Below, piece after piece: positions 19,516-30,536 of a stretch of DNA of 64,000 nucleotides; the stretch's first letter is position 1; every line of letters starts with the position of its first letter. The stretch lies in assembly GCA_023053685.1 (NCBI GenBank), contig JALIGW010000016.1, forward strand, positions 12,592,280 to 12,656,279. Direction: 5' to 3'. A program made the translations under genes and the position numbers. This DNA comes from Diadophis punctatus similis. Its lineage: Eukaryota; Chordata; Lepidosauria; Squamata; Dipsadidae. Below the pieces are notes generated by a model. The model saw nothing but the letters and a program-made list of their open reading frames with translations. It did no database searches and was not told the origin of the DNA.

Positions 19516-19620
19516 TATTCTATTCTATTCTATTCTATTCTATTCTATTCTATTCTATTCTATTCTATTCTATTCTATTCTATTCTATTCCATTCCATTC
19601 CATTCCATTCCATTCCATTC
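19515..19620. repeat. (TATTC)n-(CATTC)n microsatellite
   Basis: Pentanucleotide array continuing from a CR1 3' end and changing from TATTC to CATTC units at about 19588. A second (CCATT)n lies at 19775-19797, directly before the DIRS-family end. Confidence 0.97.
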
Positions 19621-19795
19621 TATGAATCAAATTATTTGTGCAAAAGAAAGATAAAGTCTCTATAATGCTGCCTGGAGAACAAATTTCCAGTTGCTCTCTC
19701 AATGACCTGTAATTGATACAAAACAGATATTTCAATGAGCAATAGATTAAATTGCACTGCTTTAGTGACTGTGTGTTCCATTCCATTCCATTCCA

Positions 19796-20270
19796 TTCTC
19801 CATAGTGGGTGGAGCTAGCCGCCAAGATTGGGTATTGGCACAGCCTTCTAGCCAATTATGACTGAGTCTGGAAAAGTATAAAAGGTGGCTCTAGGCCTAG
19901 ATTCCCCCTCTTTTGACTCAGTCACAGCCAAAGACTAGTGCCATTTTTTGAATCCATCTACTGATTCCTCAGTTAACTGTAAGTTTTTATTTTTCCTTAC
20001 TGAATTTGCTTTCCCTGATCGAGCCCCCCAGGTCTTCTTACTTCCACCCACACCTGGGAAAAGGCAGTTGGCCGCAAGTCCAACTGCTGCTCGCCCCTCC
20101 AGCCGAAGGCCCAGATTTTTGAATTTTATAATTTTTCTAATTTTTACATATTATACCGGCTGTGGAGGGAGTGGGAAAGGGCCCCTAAACATTTCTACAC
20201 CCAAATATTTGGTAGCTATAACTATGTGTAGAAATATGTTTCTATTGTAAACCTCTGGCCCTTTATCAAA
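19796..20270 (+). mobile_element. Solo end of a diverged DIRS-family element
   Basis: Starts TCTCCATAGTGGGTGGAGC, matching the right end of the DIRS element at 13769 read inward. Alignment continues with AGCCAATTATGACTGAGTCT, a TATA box (AGTATAAAAGG) and CCCCCTCTTTTGACTCAGTC, then drifts apart. It holds an end and leader but no gag or RT frame. It begins directly against a (CCATT)n tract and the 3' limit is approximate. It represents a second, older or different DIRS subfamily. Confidence 0.7.
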
Positions 20271-20766
20271 TCTATCTGGTCAATCAGTTTTACTGTTGGA
20301 ATTATTTATCATACATTGTTGAGATTCATACAGCTTTTTAAAAAAGATGCTTTCTTTAATGAATGACATTGTTAGCAGAAAACTATCTAAGAAAAATGCA
20401 TGCAGTCAACATCCACCTGTGTCCTCTTTTTACAAAGTACAGGAGAACAAAACAAACAAAAAGCAAAAGGCAACCAACTCCATAAATCTATTTATCTAAT
20501 AGATCTAACTATTGTAACTCCACTAATTTTCCACCAGCATAGTGTTTTTTTTCTATGCTGGCCATCTATATTGTTCTGCACACCCTGTATATTCTTTTGT
20601 TGAAAAAAGATTTTTGGTATTAGGGTTTGGATTCTGTGTGGGTGGTTTAATTATTATAATTGTGGCATGTAGAACCAACAATGGGAAACAGCTCTTTCTT
20701 GCTATCCTTAACACATCATAGTGGGTATGGAGAGAGAGAAAAAATTAAAGAGAGACAAAAAAAAAT

Positions 20767-20784
20767 TGTGTGTGTGTGTGTGTA

Positions 20785-20836
<52 letters not shown>

Positions 20837-20847
20837 TGTGTGTGTGT
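20767..20847. repeat. (GT)n microsatellite
   Basis: About 80 bp of GT with two single-base interruptions. Confidence 0.97.
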
Positions 20848-20949
20848 CCGTCCTATCATGCAGGTTCAGAAAGGAAGAAAATTGTGTGTAACTGAAAACA
20901 CAAGGTAACCAACAGCAGGAGAAAAGGTGGGGGAATATGATACTATGGT

Positions 20950-21192
20950 ATAATTTATTTATTTATACCCCACCATTATTATTTTTACAAATAACTCAAC
21001 ATACCTAACACATCTTCCTCCTATTATTTTCCCTACAACAATAATCCTAGGTGATGAATTGGGATGACAGAAAGTGAGTGACTCAAAAGCTACCCATGGG
21101 TGAGTGACCCAAAGCCTTTCATGGCTAAGGTGGGACTAGAACTCACAGTCTCCCGCTTTCTAGCCTGGTGCCTTAACCACTAGACCGAACTG
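20950..21192 (-). mobile_element. tRNA-derived SINE, second type
   Basis: Same family as at 14700, better preserved. The minus-strand head is GTTCGGTCTAGTGGTTAAGG, the B-box-like word GAGTTCTAGTCCC, then CCATGAAAGGCTTTGGGTCA, and it ends in AATAATGGTGGGGTATAAAT. Confidence 0.75.
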
Positions 21193-22024
21193 AGTACTGA
21201 TACTGAGAATCCAAAAGGAGTATACAAAAGGGTAATTAAATTAAAAAGCATGAACTCATGAAGAGTATGAGGCAGAAAACAGAAGTGTCTGCAGACCGAA
21301 TCTTCTCCAAATTTCATCCTAGAATTTCTAGACAAGGGAAGATTCATGGAGCCAGTGTTCCAATATTGTCGTGACACTTCCTGCTCCTACAAAGAAGACT
21401 CATCTAGGGTAACTATTATCATGTGCTTGTGTGTATGTGTTTTCCTTGAATACCTTGCATGCTACACCTATTTTGACTGTGCTTCCAAGATTCATGGTCC
21501 CACCTTCAGCAGACATAAATCTGGATGCAAAAATCTAACCAACTGTCTATGTGCTCACTAAGGGTTGATAAGAAAGGGACTGGGTCTAATGTGTGTAGTT
21601 ATGATCCTGACCCATCAAAGACAGTAAAGCTCATTAAATACAGCTTGCAGGTGATGCCAAGGACTCCAGCAAACTGTCAGTAGTATTCAGGATGAAACAT
21701 GCAGCATAAAGGCTGTCTCCTAGTACCTATTGATTTATTTGTCTGTGTCACTGAGGACTTCTTATCCTGCCTGTCAGTGAATAGTTATTTTGCTGCAACC
21801 ATTGGCAAAAGGAGATATGAGTTATAGCTAATCGGTACTTGTCTTTCTGTATCCTAAATGGAAAATAGATTTAAGGAGCCAGAAACAATCAACAGAATAA
21901 ACTTGGGGGAAGAAAGTGAAATTGAGAAATCTGCTGGAGAGATTTGGAGGGCAGCATCTAAATCATACCGTCATACTAAGACCTGAAACAACAAAATAAT
22001 TTATGAACAGAAGACATTTTACTT

Positions 22025-22586
22025 CATTATAGAATAGAATAGAATAGAATAACAGAGTTGGAAGGGACCTTGGAGGTCTTCTAGTCCAACCCCTGCCCAG
22101 GGAGGAAAGCCTACACCACTTCAGACAAATGGTTATCCAACATCTTCTTAAAAACTTCCAGTGTTGGAGCATTTACAACTTCTAGAGGCAAATTGTTCCA
22201 CTGATTAATTGTTCTGTCAGGAAATTTCTCCTTAGTTCTAAGTTGCTTCTCTCCTTGATTAGTTTCCACCCATTGCCTCTTGTTCTACCCTCAAGTGCTT
22301 TGGAGAATAGCCTGACTCCCTCTTCTTTGTGGCAACCCCTGAGATATTGGAACACTGCTATCATGTCACCCCTAGTTTTTTTTCCTTCAAACTAGACATA
22401 CTCAGTTCCTGCAACCGTTCTTCGTATATTTTAGCCTCCAGTCCCCTAATCATCTTTGTTGCTCTTCTCTGCACTCTTTCCAGAGTCTCAATATCTTTTT
22501 TACATCGTGGCGACCAAAACTGAATGCAGTATTCCAAGTGTGGCCTTACCAAGGCATTATAAAGTGGTATTAACACTTCACGTGAT
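22025..22586 (-). mobile_element. CR1 LINE 3' region, interrupted by L2
   Basis: Minus-strand CR1 beginning with (AATAG)n at 22028-22050 and AACAGAGTTGGAAGGGACC. It covers the last part of ORF2 (antisense frame with [19 protein letters not shown]). An L2 copy is inserted at its 5' side, with the 18-bp direct repeat ATTAACACTTCACGTGAT at 22569-22586 and 24096-24113. Confidence 0.88.
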
Positions 22587-24095
22587 CTTCACATTTATTT
22601 ATTTATTTTATTTATTTTATTTATTTGGTATTCTTATATGCCGCCCAACTCCCGGAGGACTCCGGGCGGCGTACAACAGAAAAAATACAAGAAACCAATT
22701 TGTAAATATGCATTAAAAACAGATATAAAAATTAAAACCGTAATATTAAAAACATCTAATACCCATTCAACATCATGCATACTTGGGGTGAGCTCAAATG
22801 GGTTACGCTCTACCCTCAGCCTGCAGGAAAAGCCATGTCTTAACAGCTTTCCGGAAGGCCAGCAGAGTGGGGATAGTTTGGGTCTCTGGGGGAAGTTGGT
22901 TCCAGAGCGCGGGGCCTGCCACAGAGAAGGCTCTCCCCCTAGGGCCCGCCAGGCGACATTGCTTAGCCGATGGGACCTGAGGAGGCCAACTCTGTGGGCC
23001 CTAAGCGGTCAAAGGGAAGTGTGAGGCAGAATGCGGTCCCGGAGATAGCCTGGTCCTAAGCCATGAAGGGCTTTAAAGATGGTGATCAACACCTTGAATT
23101 GGACCTGGAGACCGATGGGCAACCAATGCAGCTGGCGGAGTACAGGTGTCACGTGGGTGTACCTTGGCACACCCACCACAGCACGCGCAGCCGCATTTTG
23201 CACCAACTGAAGTCTCCGGATACTCTTCAAGGGTAGCCCCATGTAGAACGTGTTGCAGTAGTCCAGGCGCGAGGTGACAAGGGCATGAGTAACCGTGAGT
23301 AGAACCTCCTTCTCCAAGTATGGCCGCAACTGGTGCACCAGGCGAACCTGTGCAAAGGCCCCCCTAGCCACAGCGGAAAGATGGTGATCCAATTTTAGCT
23401 GTGGATCTAGGAGGACCCCCAAGTTGCGGACCTGATCCGAGGGAGTCAGTTTCGCTCCCTCGAACGTCAAGGAGGGACAATTGTCATGGTCCTTAGGAGG
23501 CAATATCCAAAGCCACTCAGTCTTGTCGGGATTAAGTCTGAGTCTGTTCCTCCCCATCCAGATCCTAATGTCGTCCAGGCATCGGCACATTACATCAACT
23601 GCCTCTCTGAAATCAGACGGGGTGGTGATGTACAGTTGGGTGTCATCAGCGTACTGGTGGAAACGCACCCCATGTCTGCGGATGATCTCCCCCAGCGGTT
23701 TCATGTAAATGTTAAACAGGATGGGCGAGAGAACCGACCCCTGAGGCACCCCACATGATAGGGGCCTAGGGGACGATCTCTGTCCTCCTGCTAACACCGA
23801 CTGCATCCTGTCGGCGAAGTAAGAGGAGAACCACCGTAAAACCACCGTAAAACGGTGCCTCCCACCCCCAACTCACCGAGACGATGCAGAAGGATACCAT
23901 GGTCGATGGTATCGAATGCCGCTGAGAGGTCAAGTAGCACCAGGATGGAGGAATTACCCCAATCCCGGGCCCGCCAGAGATCATCCATCAGAGCGACCAA
24001 GGCAGTTTCTGTACTGTAGCCGTGCCTGAAACCCGACTGATAGGGATCTAGATGATCTGTTTCATCCAGAAACTGCAGAAGCTGAGTAACACATG
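22587..24095 (-). mobile_element. L2-type LINE, 5'-truncated
   Basis: Minus-strand L2-like element of about 1.5 kb. The frame over 23009-23845 gives CGVPQGSVLSPILFNIYM, YADDTQLYI (catalytic Asp pair), LNPDKTEWLW and RRLQLVQNAAARAVVGVPR. Above 23845 the frame shifts (LLDLSAAFDTIDHGIL lies in another frame), at an 11-bp tandem duplication around 23831-23853. The 3' end, next to (ATTT)n at 22590-22627, has the L2-like GCCGCCCGGAGTCCTCCGGG word on the minus strand. It is flanked by 18-bp direct repeats. Confidence 0.9.
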
Positions 24096-25534
24096 ATTAA
24101 CACTTCACGTGATTATAAAACAGGAGAGTCATCATGAGGATGCAAATTAACAAACCAACCCAGCCTGGGTTATCAGTCCACTGTCAGACATGTGTATTAG
24201 ATACATCTAATGAATTGCAAATAAAGCCACTCTCCTTTATTGCATTAGGAAAAATAAGACTAATTGCTTATTTTCATAGAGATATTTTCCTGTTTTCCAT
24301 TGATCTTCCCTAAAGTACAGTAGATATTGCACATTGTCTTAGCGCAATTTTTACAATTCCTGATTGAATTCCATGCATTGCTATGCCATAATCCCCCCCC
24401 CAGGCATCCCTTTAATTGCACTTCATTCTTCTTTCAAAAGGCATAGTGGCAGTATTGACTTCGGGCTTAAGTGAATTATGCTCATGCCCTCGGCAAAAAG
24501 CGTTGACCCAAGCAGTTGTAGATATGAATCATTCTAGTGTAATTGACTTGATCGCTCAAGAGGTATCTCATCAAGGTGCCTCTTGTGTCTCATGGGCATG
24601 TAATTATGGATATTCACGAGAACCTGACAGAGAATAGAAGCTGATAAGTCTTGACAAATATGTGCTGCTGGTAGAGGTATCACTATGTATTGGTAACTTG
24701 TCATTGATCCATGTTTGGTCGCCTAAAACTGTTGTCATCATATTTTCCCTAAAGGTTGACCAAGTCTTAACCATTTCAGACATACTTCCTTTATCAGTCT
24801 GTTGATTTTAATTATCTGCTGATACTCCTATTCAGTTGAGTTCCCACTGAAAGTGAATGGAAACACACTTTGGAGCCAAGGAAAAACAGATGAAATATCA
24901 TTCTGCAATGTTACAGCAGCAATTATACTAGCATCTGTCTATTATTAATATTTTAAGACCATAGCATCCGTGTCCTGAGCATTTTGGATATTTTCTCACC
25001 TTCTGCTATTAGTGTCACTTAAATACTGTTAGCTTCTTGCAGAAGCTTCATGCTTGGTCTAGTTGTCTCTAAGCAAAATAATTAAATAAATCTCTATTTG
25101 CACATCTAAAACAGATGGGGTCTGGAATACAGAGAGTAGACCACACTGGAATACAGAGAGTAGACCACACTCTACGATCTGTGCGCCTGTGGTAGCTGAC
25201 ACATATTGTGTTGTGAAAGTCCCTCACTGAAAAGCATTTGGTTGGCATCAACACTGATGTATTTGATAAAACCATCTTATTTTCCAAAGCCTGTTGAAAA
25301 CTTATCTACATATCCTACTCTACTCCTTATTTCTTAAACTTACTGGATTATTATTTGGGAACAGAAGTCAAATTTGTTTATTTCTACTGTTTATATTCTG
25401 CTCAATTTCTACCCATAGTACCAAACTGCAGCATTTCATAAATAAGGTAACATATTAAAAACTGAAGTCAATGAATCCAATTATAACCAATTATTTGCTG
25501 TGCCACTATTCAGGATACTGTCATTTCTTAAAAA

Positions 25535-25618
25535 TATTCATTGTATAAGACGCACAGACTTTTCCACCCACTTTTTGGGGGGATGAAAGTGTGTCTTATA
25601 ATCCGAAAAATATGGTAT
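25535..25618. mobile_element. Remnant of TA MITE
   Basis: Short piece with TGTATAAGACGCAC and TTATAATCCGAAAAATATGG ends separated by about 50 bp. This is an internally deleted or divergent relative of the 28960 family. Confidence 0.55.
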
Positions 25619-25997
25619 TTATAATACAACTGGGGAGGATATCTCTATTCACAGGGATCTCATAGTTCCAGAATCTTGGGGAGTTACTGGGCAGATTCAA
25701 AATGTTTAAGGAATGCCAGGGGTTCCACCAGAAAGCAGCAGCCATGGACGAAGGTCACATTCAAATGAATACAGTTATTTCAAGTTACCCTCTAATCCTT
25801 TCAAGTATGTTTGTCTTTTTGACAACTAGACATCCTTCCAAAAAGAACACTAAGCTGGAGTCATCTGCATTGTGTATGTGTACTTTAACTTATTAGAGGT
25901 TAATTGATATCCTTCAAATAAAGAAATAATGCCATAGATGGGTGATTTGCAGTTTCTTAGTTTGTTATTTGTTACTGTTTTTTTAACACCAAACATG

Positions 25998-26260
25998 TCA
26001 ATGGAAGGCAAAATCATAAAACTGCATCTCACTTATTTTGGTCATGTCATGTGGGTGAATTCACTGGAGAAAGCAATTATGCTCGGAGGAGACTAGCAGT
26101 AAAAGGAAACCAGGCTATTAAAGAACAGAGTGGCTGGATACCGTCAAAGCTGACACCATCCAGAGCATAGAACAACTCAAAGAAGTAGTGCAAGATTGGA
26201 AGATGTGGAGAGACCTGACCCATAGAATCACCAAGAGTCAGACAACAATGAATTTATAGC
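25998..26260 (+). mobile_element. Bov-B-like LINE 3' coding remnant
   Basis: Degraded frame resembling the C-terminal end of Bov-B ORF2: LTYFGHVM, LEKAIMLG, then EQLKE and EDVER/KMWRDLTHRI-like words read across shifts. It ends just before a short (AGC)n. Bov-B is common in squamates. Class is fairly sure, subfamily is not. Confidence 0.65.
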
Positions 26261-26299
26261 AGCAGCAGCATCTTCACTGTTTTTTTAAAAAGAGGACCT

Positions 26300-26800
26300 T
26301 GTTAGGACTATGTCCAAACGGTTGGGTTGTTAATATATAAACAAGCCACCAATCTATGTTTGTATATATTCAAGTACTATAACTTTAAATGTAGTGCTGT
26401 ACTCTGATTGGATGTGGTGTTTCAAGACTGCCATAAGAGGGAGCTAGAGATCGTAGTTTGAAAGTGCTCTGGAAGTCTCTCTGCTGATTCATTCGTGATT
26501 GACTTTGTGTCTGATAGTGAGCTCTGTGAGAAGCACTGTTACTCCATGATAGTTTGATGTGTTTGTAAGCTGTAATATCTTTGTTTGATGTAAGACAAAG
26601 AAAGGCTGGTAAGAAGATTATTGTACTTCTTGATATTGACTGACTGAACGTGTATGACCTGGACTATTTAATTGGACTGTGCTATTTATCTAAAAGTAAA
26701 CTACTTTATACACTTTAACGAATCTGTTGGTGACTGGATCATTACTCCTATCCACTGGTTACCACGCTGAAACACCCCATTTTTCCATGCATGTCCCTGA
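26300..26800 (+). other. Possible LTR-like regulatory repeat
   Basis: A 500-bp block with TATATAAAC near 26333, CTGATTGGATG (CCAAT-like) and a TAAAAGTAAACTACTTTATA stretch. It lacks convincing terminal dinucleotides or duplications. It may be a degraded solo LTR; nothing coding was seen. Confidence 0.25.
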
Positions 26801-27475
26801 TAACTCAGGGGTCGCTCTGTACACTCCATAACAGACCTGATTAAAAAAAGTAGTATGGCAGGCACTTGGCCTGTCCACTCTCTCCATGCCTCCAATTTGG
26901 GGATTGGGCTGAGGGTGTAGAAAGTTTGAACCATTCAAAGCCTGTATCTTTCCAGCAGGGTTGTGGAAAATTGGCCTTTTTTGGTGATGATGAAGGCTTT
27001 TCTAGCCTCTAATATGAATTCTTGCTGCTGGCACCGTAGGTCCTTTGGATTCCTCTATCTCAGAAAAAAATATATTTCAGATTACTACCCGAATCATCCA
27101 AATCCACTAGAAAGCATCACACTGTGTATTTAAATGTATCCTATCAATTCAATTGTGTGGCAATATTGAGATAAAGCTGAGAACAGCATGGGATTCTTGC
27201 TCTAAATTCATTTTGCGTCTGATACAAATTTGCAAGAATTAAACTTCTGATCGATGGCTTGCAGTTTCCAGGTTCTACACTCAGCGGGCTGTGAGGGAAG
27301 TCAGAGATGTCACATTATCAATTCAAATGCCTTATCGGCATGGCAATAAGCTCAAATTACTACATCTTGAGAGGGTATTTCTCATTTGGGGGAACTTTAG
27401 AGTTGCAATGAAGTTGTTCCACATGTCTTCTGGTTCAAGAGAAGAAAGGCAAATGCTTGGCTTGAAAAAAAATAA

Positions 27476-27575
27476 TTGTGAGGCATTTGCTGCTCTAGAG
27501 ATGATTCTAATTCTGGGAAAGGTGGAAGGAAGGAGAAGGGTACAACTAATAGCAAGGTGGATTGATTCAATTTAT
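27476..27575 (+). mobile_element. Short Bov-B-like remnant
   Basis: A piece with an ILGKVEGRRR...ARWIDS pattern, as in the Bov-B C-terminal end, followed by an L2-like tail at 27570-27650. Very short and degraded. Confidence 0.45.
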
Positions 27576-27764
27576 TTTATTTTTTATTATAGCCAACTCT
27601 GGGCGGTGTTGAATGCAACCCTGAAAGGCCAGGTTAAGAAAAGACCATCATGAAAAAAATCTACTTATCTAGTCACTAAGAATCAACAATGCCATTATAA
27701 TGTATAATGAATCAATGAATGAATCAACAAACCGAAGAGTACAACAAAACCCATTGTTTTATAA

Positions 27765-28213
27765 CAGGGGTGTCAAACTCGATTTCATTGAGGGTCGCAT
27801 CAGGATTGTGTTTGACCTTGGGGGGGGGCATGACCAGGGTGGGCATGGCCAGCTTGATGTCACTCATGTCAGGGGTACCTGTGGTGGCGAAGTGCTAAGG
27901 CAGGACTTCCCTTAGACCCTTCCTCACTCTCATTATATCCTTCCTTCCTTCCTTCCTTCCTTCCTTCCTTCCTTCCTTCCTTCCTTCCTTCCTTCCTTCC
28001 TTCCTTCCTTCCTTCCTTCCTTCCTTCCTTCCTTCCTTTTCTTCTTTGAAAAGGATGGCCTCCTGCAGCCTACTGCCAGCAAAAATGGAGCTTGTGGGGG
28101 GGGGCTACCTGCAGTCCCACTGAGCTCCATTTTTGCTGGCAGAGGGTTGCAGGAGGCCATTGTGGCCGAAAACGTGGGCTGGATCCAGCCAGGCCTTGAG
28201 TTTGACACCTCTG
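27765..28213. mobile_element. hAT-like MITE with internal (CCTT)n array
   Basis: 449 bp with ends CAGGGGTGTCAAACTCG and GAGTTTGACACCTCTG, flanked by exact TTTTATAA duplications (27757-27764, 28214-28221). Same family as 2870. About 100 bp of pure (CCTT)n lies within it (27939-28037) and produces RKEG-repeat open frames. Confidence 0.88.
27939..28037. repeat. (CCTT)n microsatellite
   Basis: About 99 bp of uninterrupted CCTT inside the hAT element at 27765. Confidence 0.98.
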
Positions 28214-28959
28214 TTTTATAACAATACATACACACAAATAATACTCCAACCAGGATTGTTGGATTTATCCAAATTATAAAGGGGTCAGTTGTAATTGAAC
28301 GTGCTTGCTAAATTGTTAGCAAGAAAGTTCATTGTTTGCATCCTAGTACCAAGGTCTTGATGCAAAAATCAAATTTCTCAGACTGGATTATAAAAAAAAA
28401 TTGTTCCCCACAAGGACAAGCAGGATCAAAAGGAATATGGCCTCATCTTTTCATTTAAATTTTATTTAAAGCCACTAACAAATGTTATTAAAAGGCATCG
28501 GGTTTTATAAACTATAGCTCACTTTGTCAGCTTCATGCAGTGGCTGAACTGATGTAAGATTTAAATTGGGATGAGGTGGGTTTGGTGTGTGTGGGGGGGT
28601 AAATGTTATTATGCAAATGCAGGTTACAGGTGAGGCAGATGGACTGAAGAAGTATCTCATCAATTAGCAATTCCAAATGTTTCAAAAACCCATTGTGTTC
28701 GATAAGGCCTGTTGTGATAGCCTAAAAACCTTGTGTCAGTTTGGCAGTCTCTTGCTCTGTGATGCTGGTGTAGAGCAATTTCTTTCTTCAAAATCATAAA
28801 CCATGGGAATTTGTCATCCAGGAAAGTAAAAATAACATGGGGATGATTTCTTTGTCCTTGTTTTCAGTCCTAATGTCAACTTTGTGTCATTAACTTCTTT
28901 TGTGCAGTCTGATTTGGTTGCCCAATATTGCTTGAACTCCAGCAGATCTGATGAATATA

Positions 28960-29448
28960 CCATATTTTTCGGAATATAAGACGCACCTTTTTCCTCCCTA
29001 AAAGATGCTGAAAATTTGGGTGCGTCTTATACTCCGAATGTAGCTTTTCCAAAGCTTTTTTCCCAGCCCTAAGGCGATGCTAACGATCTTCCTGGCTTCC
29101 TACTCCATCTTTGCAGGCTTGTTTTCATTCATACTCCTCTGAAAAAGTTCTTTTCAGCCCTAACGAGGTGCTAACGACCTTACTGGCTTGCAGCATTTTT
29201 TTATTCCTACTCCCTTAAAATAGTTTTTTACCAGCCCTAAGTCTTTGCAGGCTTGTTTTTATTCCTACTCCCTCTGAAAAAGGTTTTTTTCAGCCCTAAC
29301 CAGGGGATAAAATAATGTGCTGAAGCTGAACAGACTAAGGACACTAGCCAGATGAATACCTGGTAGGTATATTTTTTTCCCTATTTTCCTCCCCCAAAAC
29401 TAAGGTGCGTCTTATACTCCGGTGCGTCTTATACTCCGAAAAATATGG
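28960..29448. mobile_element. TA-flanked palindromic MITE
   Basis: 489 bp with ends CCATATTTTTCGGAATATAAG and TATACTCCGAAAAATATGG, an inverted repeat of about 35 bp including GACGCACC, flanked by TA on both sides. It has internal tandem CAGCCCTAA...GGTGCTAAC modules. TA duplication suggests the Tc1/mariner group. A second copy is at 45147 and a remnant at 25535-25615. Confidence 0.78.
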
Positions 29449-29834
29449 TAGGTCAAAAAGTATTCTGTATTTTTAGTTCACATTCACATTCCCTTGATGG
29501 AACATAATTTGTTTTCATTTTTCGCCCAAAGGGGCAAAATAAACAATTAGTTAAATTCTTGTGAGCCGATCTAGGAGTTTAGAACTTCATTAATTAGGGA
29601 GAAGCTGAGGGATGTTTATGTTTGTCTTTCATCATTTGCATCTGTCTATTGCCTCTGTAGCTTTTCATACTTTAACTGAGTTCAGGAGAAAACATCAGAA
29701 GGTCAGTTAAATCCTAGGGAAACATCTTGGGGCTTTTTCAGATCGGGGCATTTGGCCAGACCAATGGAGAGATGGTTAATATGGAAAACAAACAGACAAA
29801 AGTACTCTGGACTAAAATAATTAAATATAAGGTA

Positions 29835-30213
29835 CTTCTCTACGAACTATCACAATTCAGCTTAAAGTTTCAATTGCTAAGCAAGACAGTTATTAAGTGA
29901 GTTTTGCCTTTAGAACCTTCCTTGCCACAGTTATTAAGTGAATCACTATAGCTGAGTTAGCAATATGGCTATTAAGTGAATCTGTTTTCCCCACTGACGT
30001 TACTTGTCAGAAGGTCACAAAAGTGGATCACATGATCCCAGGACATTGCAACCATCAGAAATATGAGCCAGTTGCCAAACGTCTGAATTTTGATCCCATG
30101 ACCATGGGGATGCAGTAATGGTCGTAAGTATGAAAAATGGTCATACAGTAAGTCATTTTTCCCCAGTGTTGTAAGGTTGCTAAAGGAATGGTTATAAGTC
30201 GAAGACCGCCTGT
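29835..30213. mobile_element. pogo/Tigger-like non-autonomous element
   Basis: About 380 bp with TTGCTAAGCAAGACAGTTATT, tandem GTTATTAAGTGAATCACTA-like modules, ACATGATCCCAGGACA and end TTATAAGTCGAAGACCGCCT-G followed by TA. The GTCGAAGACC..CCTG-TA end resembles Tigger-type termini. A second copy is at 34245. Confidence 0.55.
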
Positions 30214-30360
30214 ATAAAGCAAATTCCTATATTCATAGATATGAATATAATTGTCTGGTTCTTCATGATGCAATTAGACTTTTTTTTCGCATTGTTTCAA
30301 TGTGACTTCATTATCTCTATCCAAACGGTAATAAAGTGGGATAACAAAATTGTTACTTAC

Positions 30361-30536
30361 ATGCAAATTGAAGTGATGCTTCCCTGCTCAAAATGCTACC
30401 ATAGACATTGGTGATAAAACATTGGTACTGCCCAGCATCTTTTAATTCACTGGGATTGTTGATAATAAGGCTTCCTTCTATTACACTGTAGCGGTAATCA
30501 CTTTCTATGTCTAAGTCGGTTCCATTCTGGAGCCAC
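30361..30536 (-). CDS. CNTN5: CNTN5 exon, second half of Ig domain 1
   Basis: This is a 176-nt minus-strand exon with acceptor TTCTTTCCAAG and a near-consensus GTAAGT donor at 30360. It opens with the last base of an Arg codon and ends with the first base of the next codon, so the phase chain from 45711 through 35137 to here is unbroken. The peptide includes [17 protein letters not shown], then [17 protein letters not shown] with the second Ig cysteine, and the [13 protein letters not shown] end of a contactin Ig1. ESDYRYS plus [12 protein letters not shown] point to contactin-5 rather than contactins 3, 4 or 6. An NGT sequon is present. The next exon is not visible in the remaining 30 kb. 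Confidence 0.95.

Larger units (their letters stand above)
20271..22024. other. Intronic sequence, little recognised
   Basis: Besides the (GT)n array and a SINE, 20271-20766 and 21193-22024 hold nothing I can name. Confidence 0.55.
24114..27475. other. Intronic sequence with few repeats
   Basis: A relatively repeat-poor stretch. It includes a 27-bp tandem duplication at 25117-25170 (CTGGAATACAGAGAGTAGAC unit twice) and an open frame at 24416-24637 (MHFILLSKGIVAVLTSGLSE...) that I do not recognise and do not call as a gene. Bov-B and possible LTR pieces are listed separately. Confidence 0.5.
28222..30360 (-). other. CNTN5: CNTN5 intron after the second Ig1 exon
   Basis: Begins with the GTAAGT donor at 30360 and continues toward lower coordinates past the window edge. 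Besides the TA MITE and pogo-like element, 28222-28957 and 29451-29834 show nothing nameable. Confidence 0.6.

Noticed and set aside
23009..23845. Reverse transcriptase considered as an endogenous viral gene
   Set aside because: YADDTQLY, LNPDKTEW and the 3' UTR word identify an L2-type LINE, not a retrovirus. No endogenous viral element was seen in the window.
24416..24637. 73-residue plus-strand frame, possible small gene
   Set aside because: No recognised motif, splice context or repeat match; kept as unexplained and not called.
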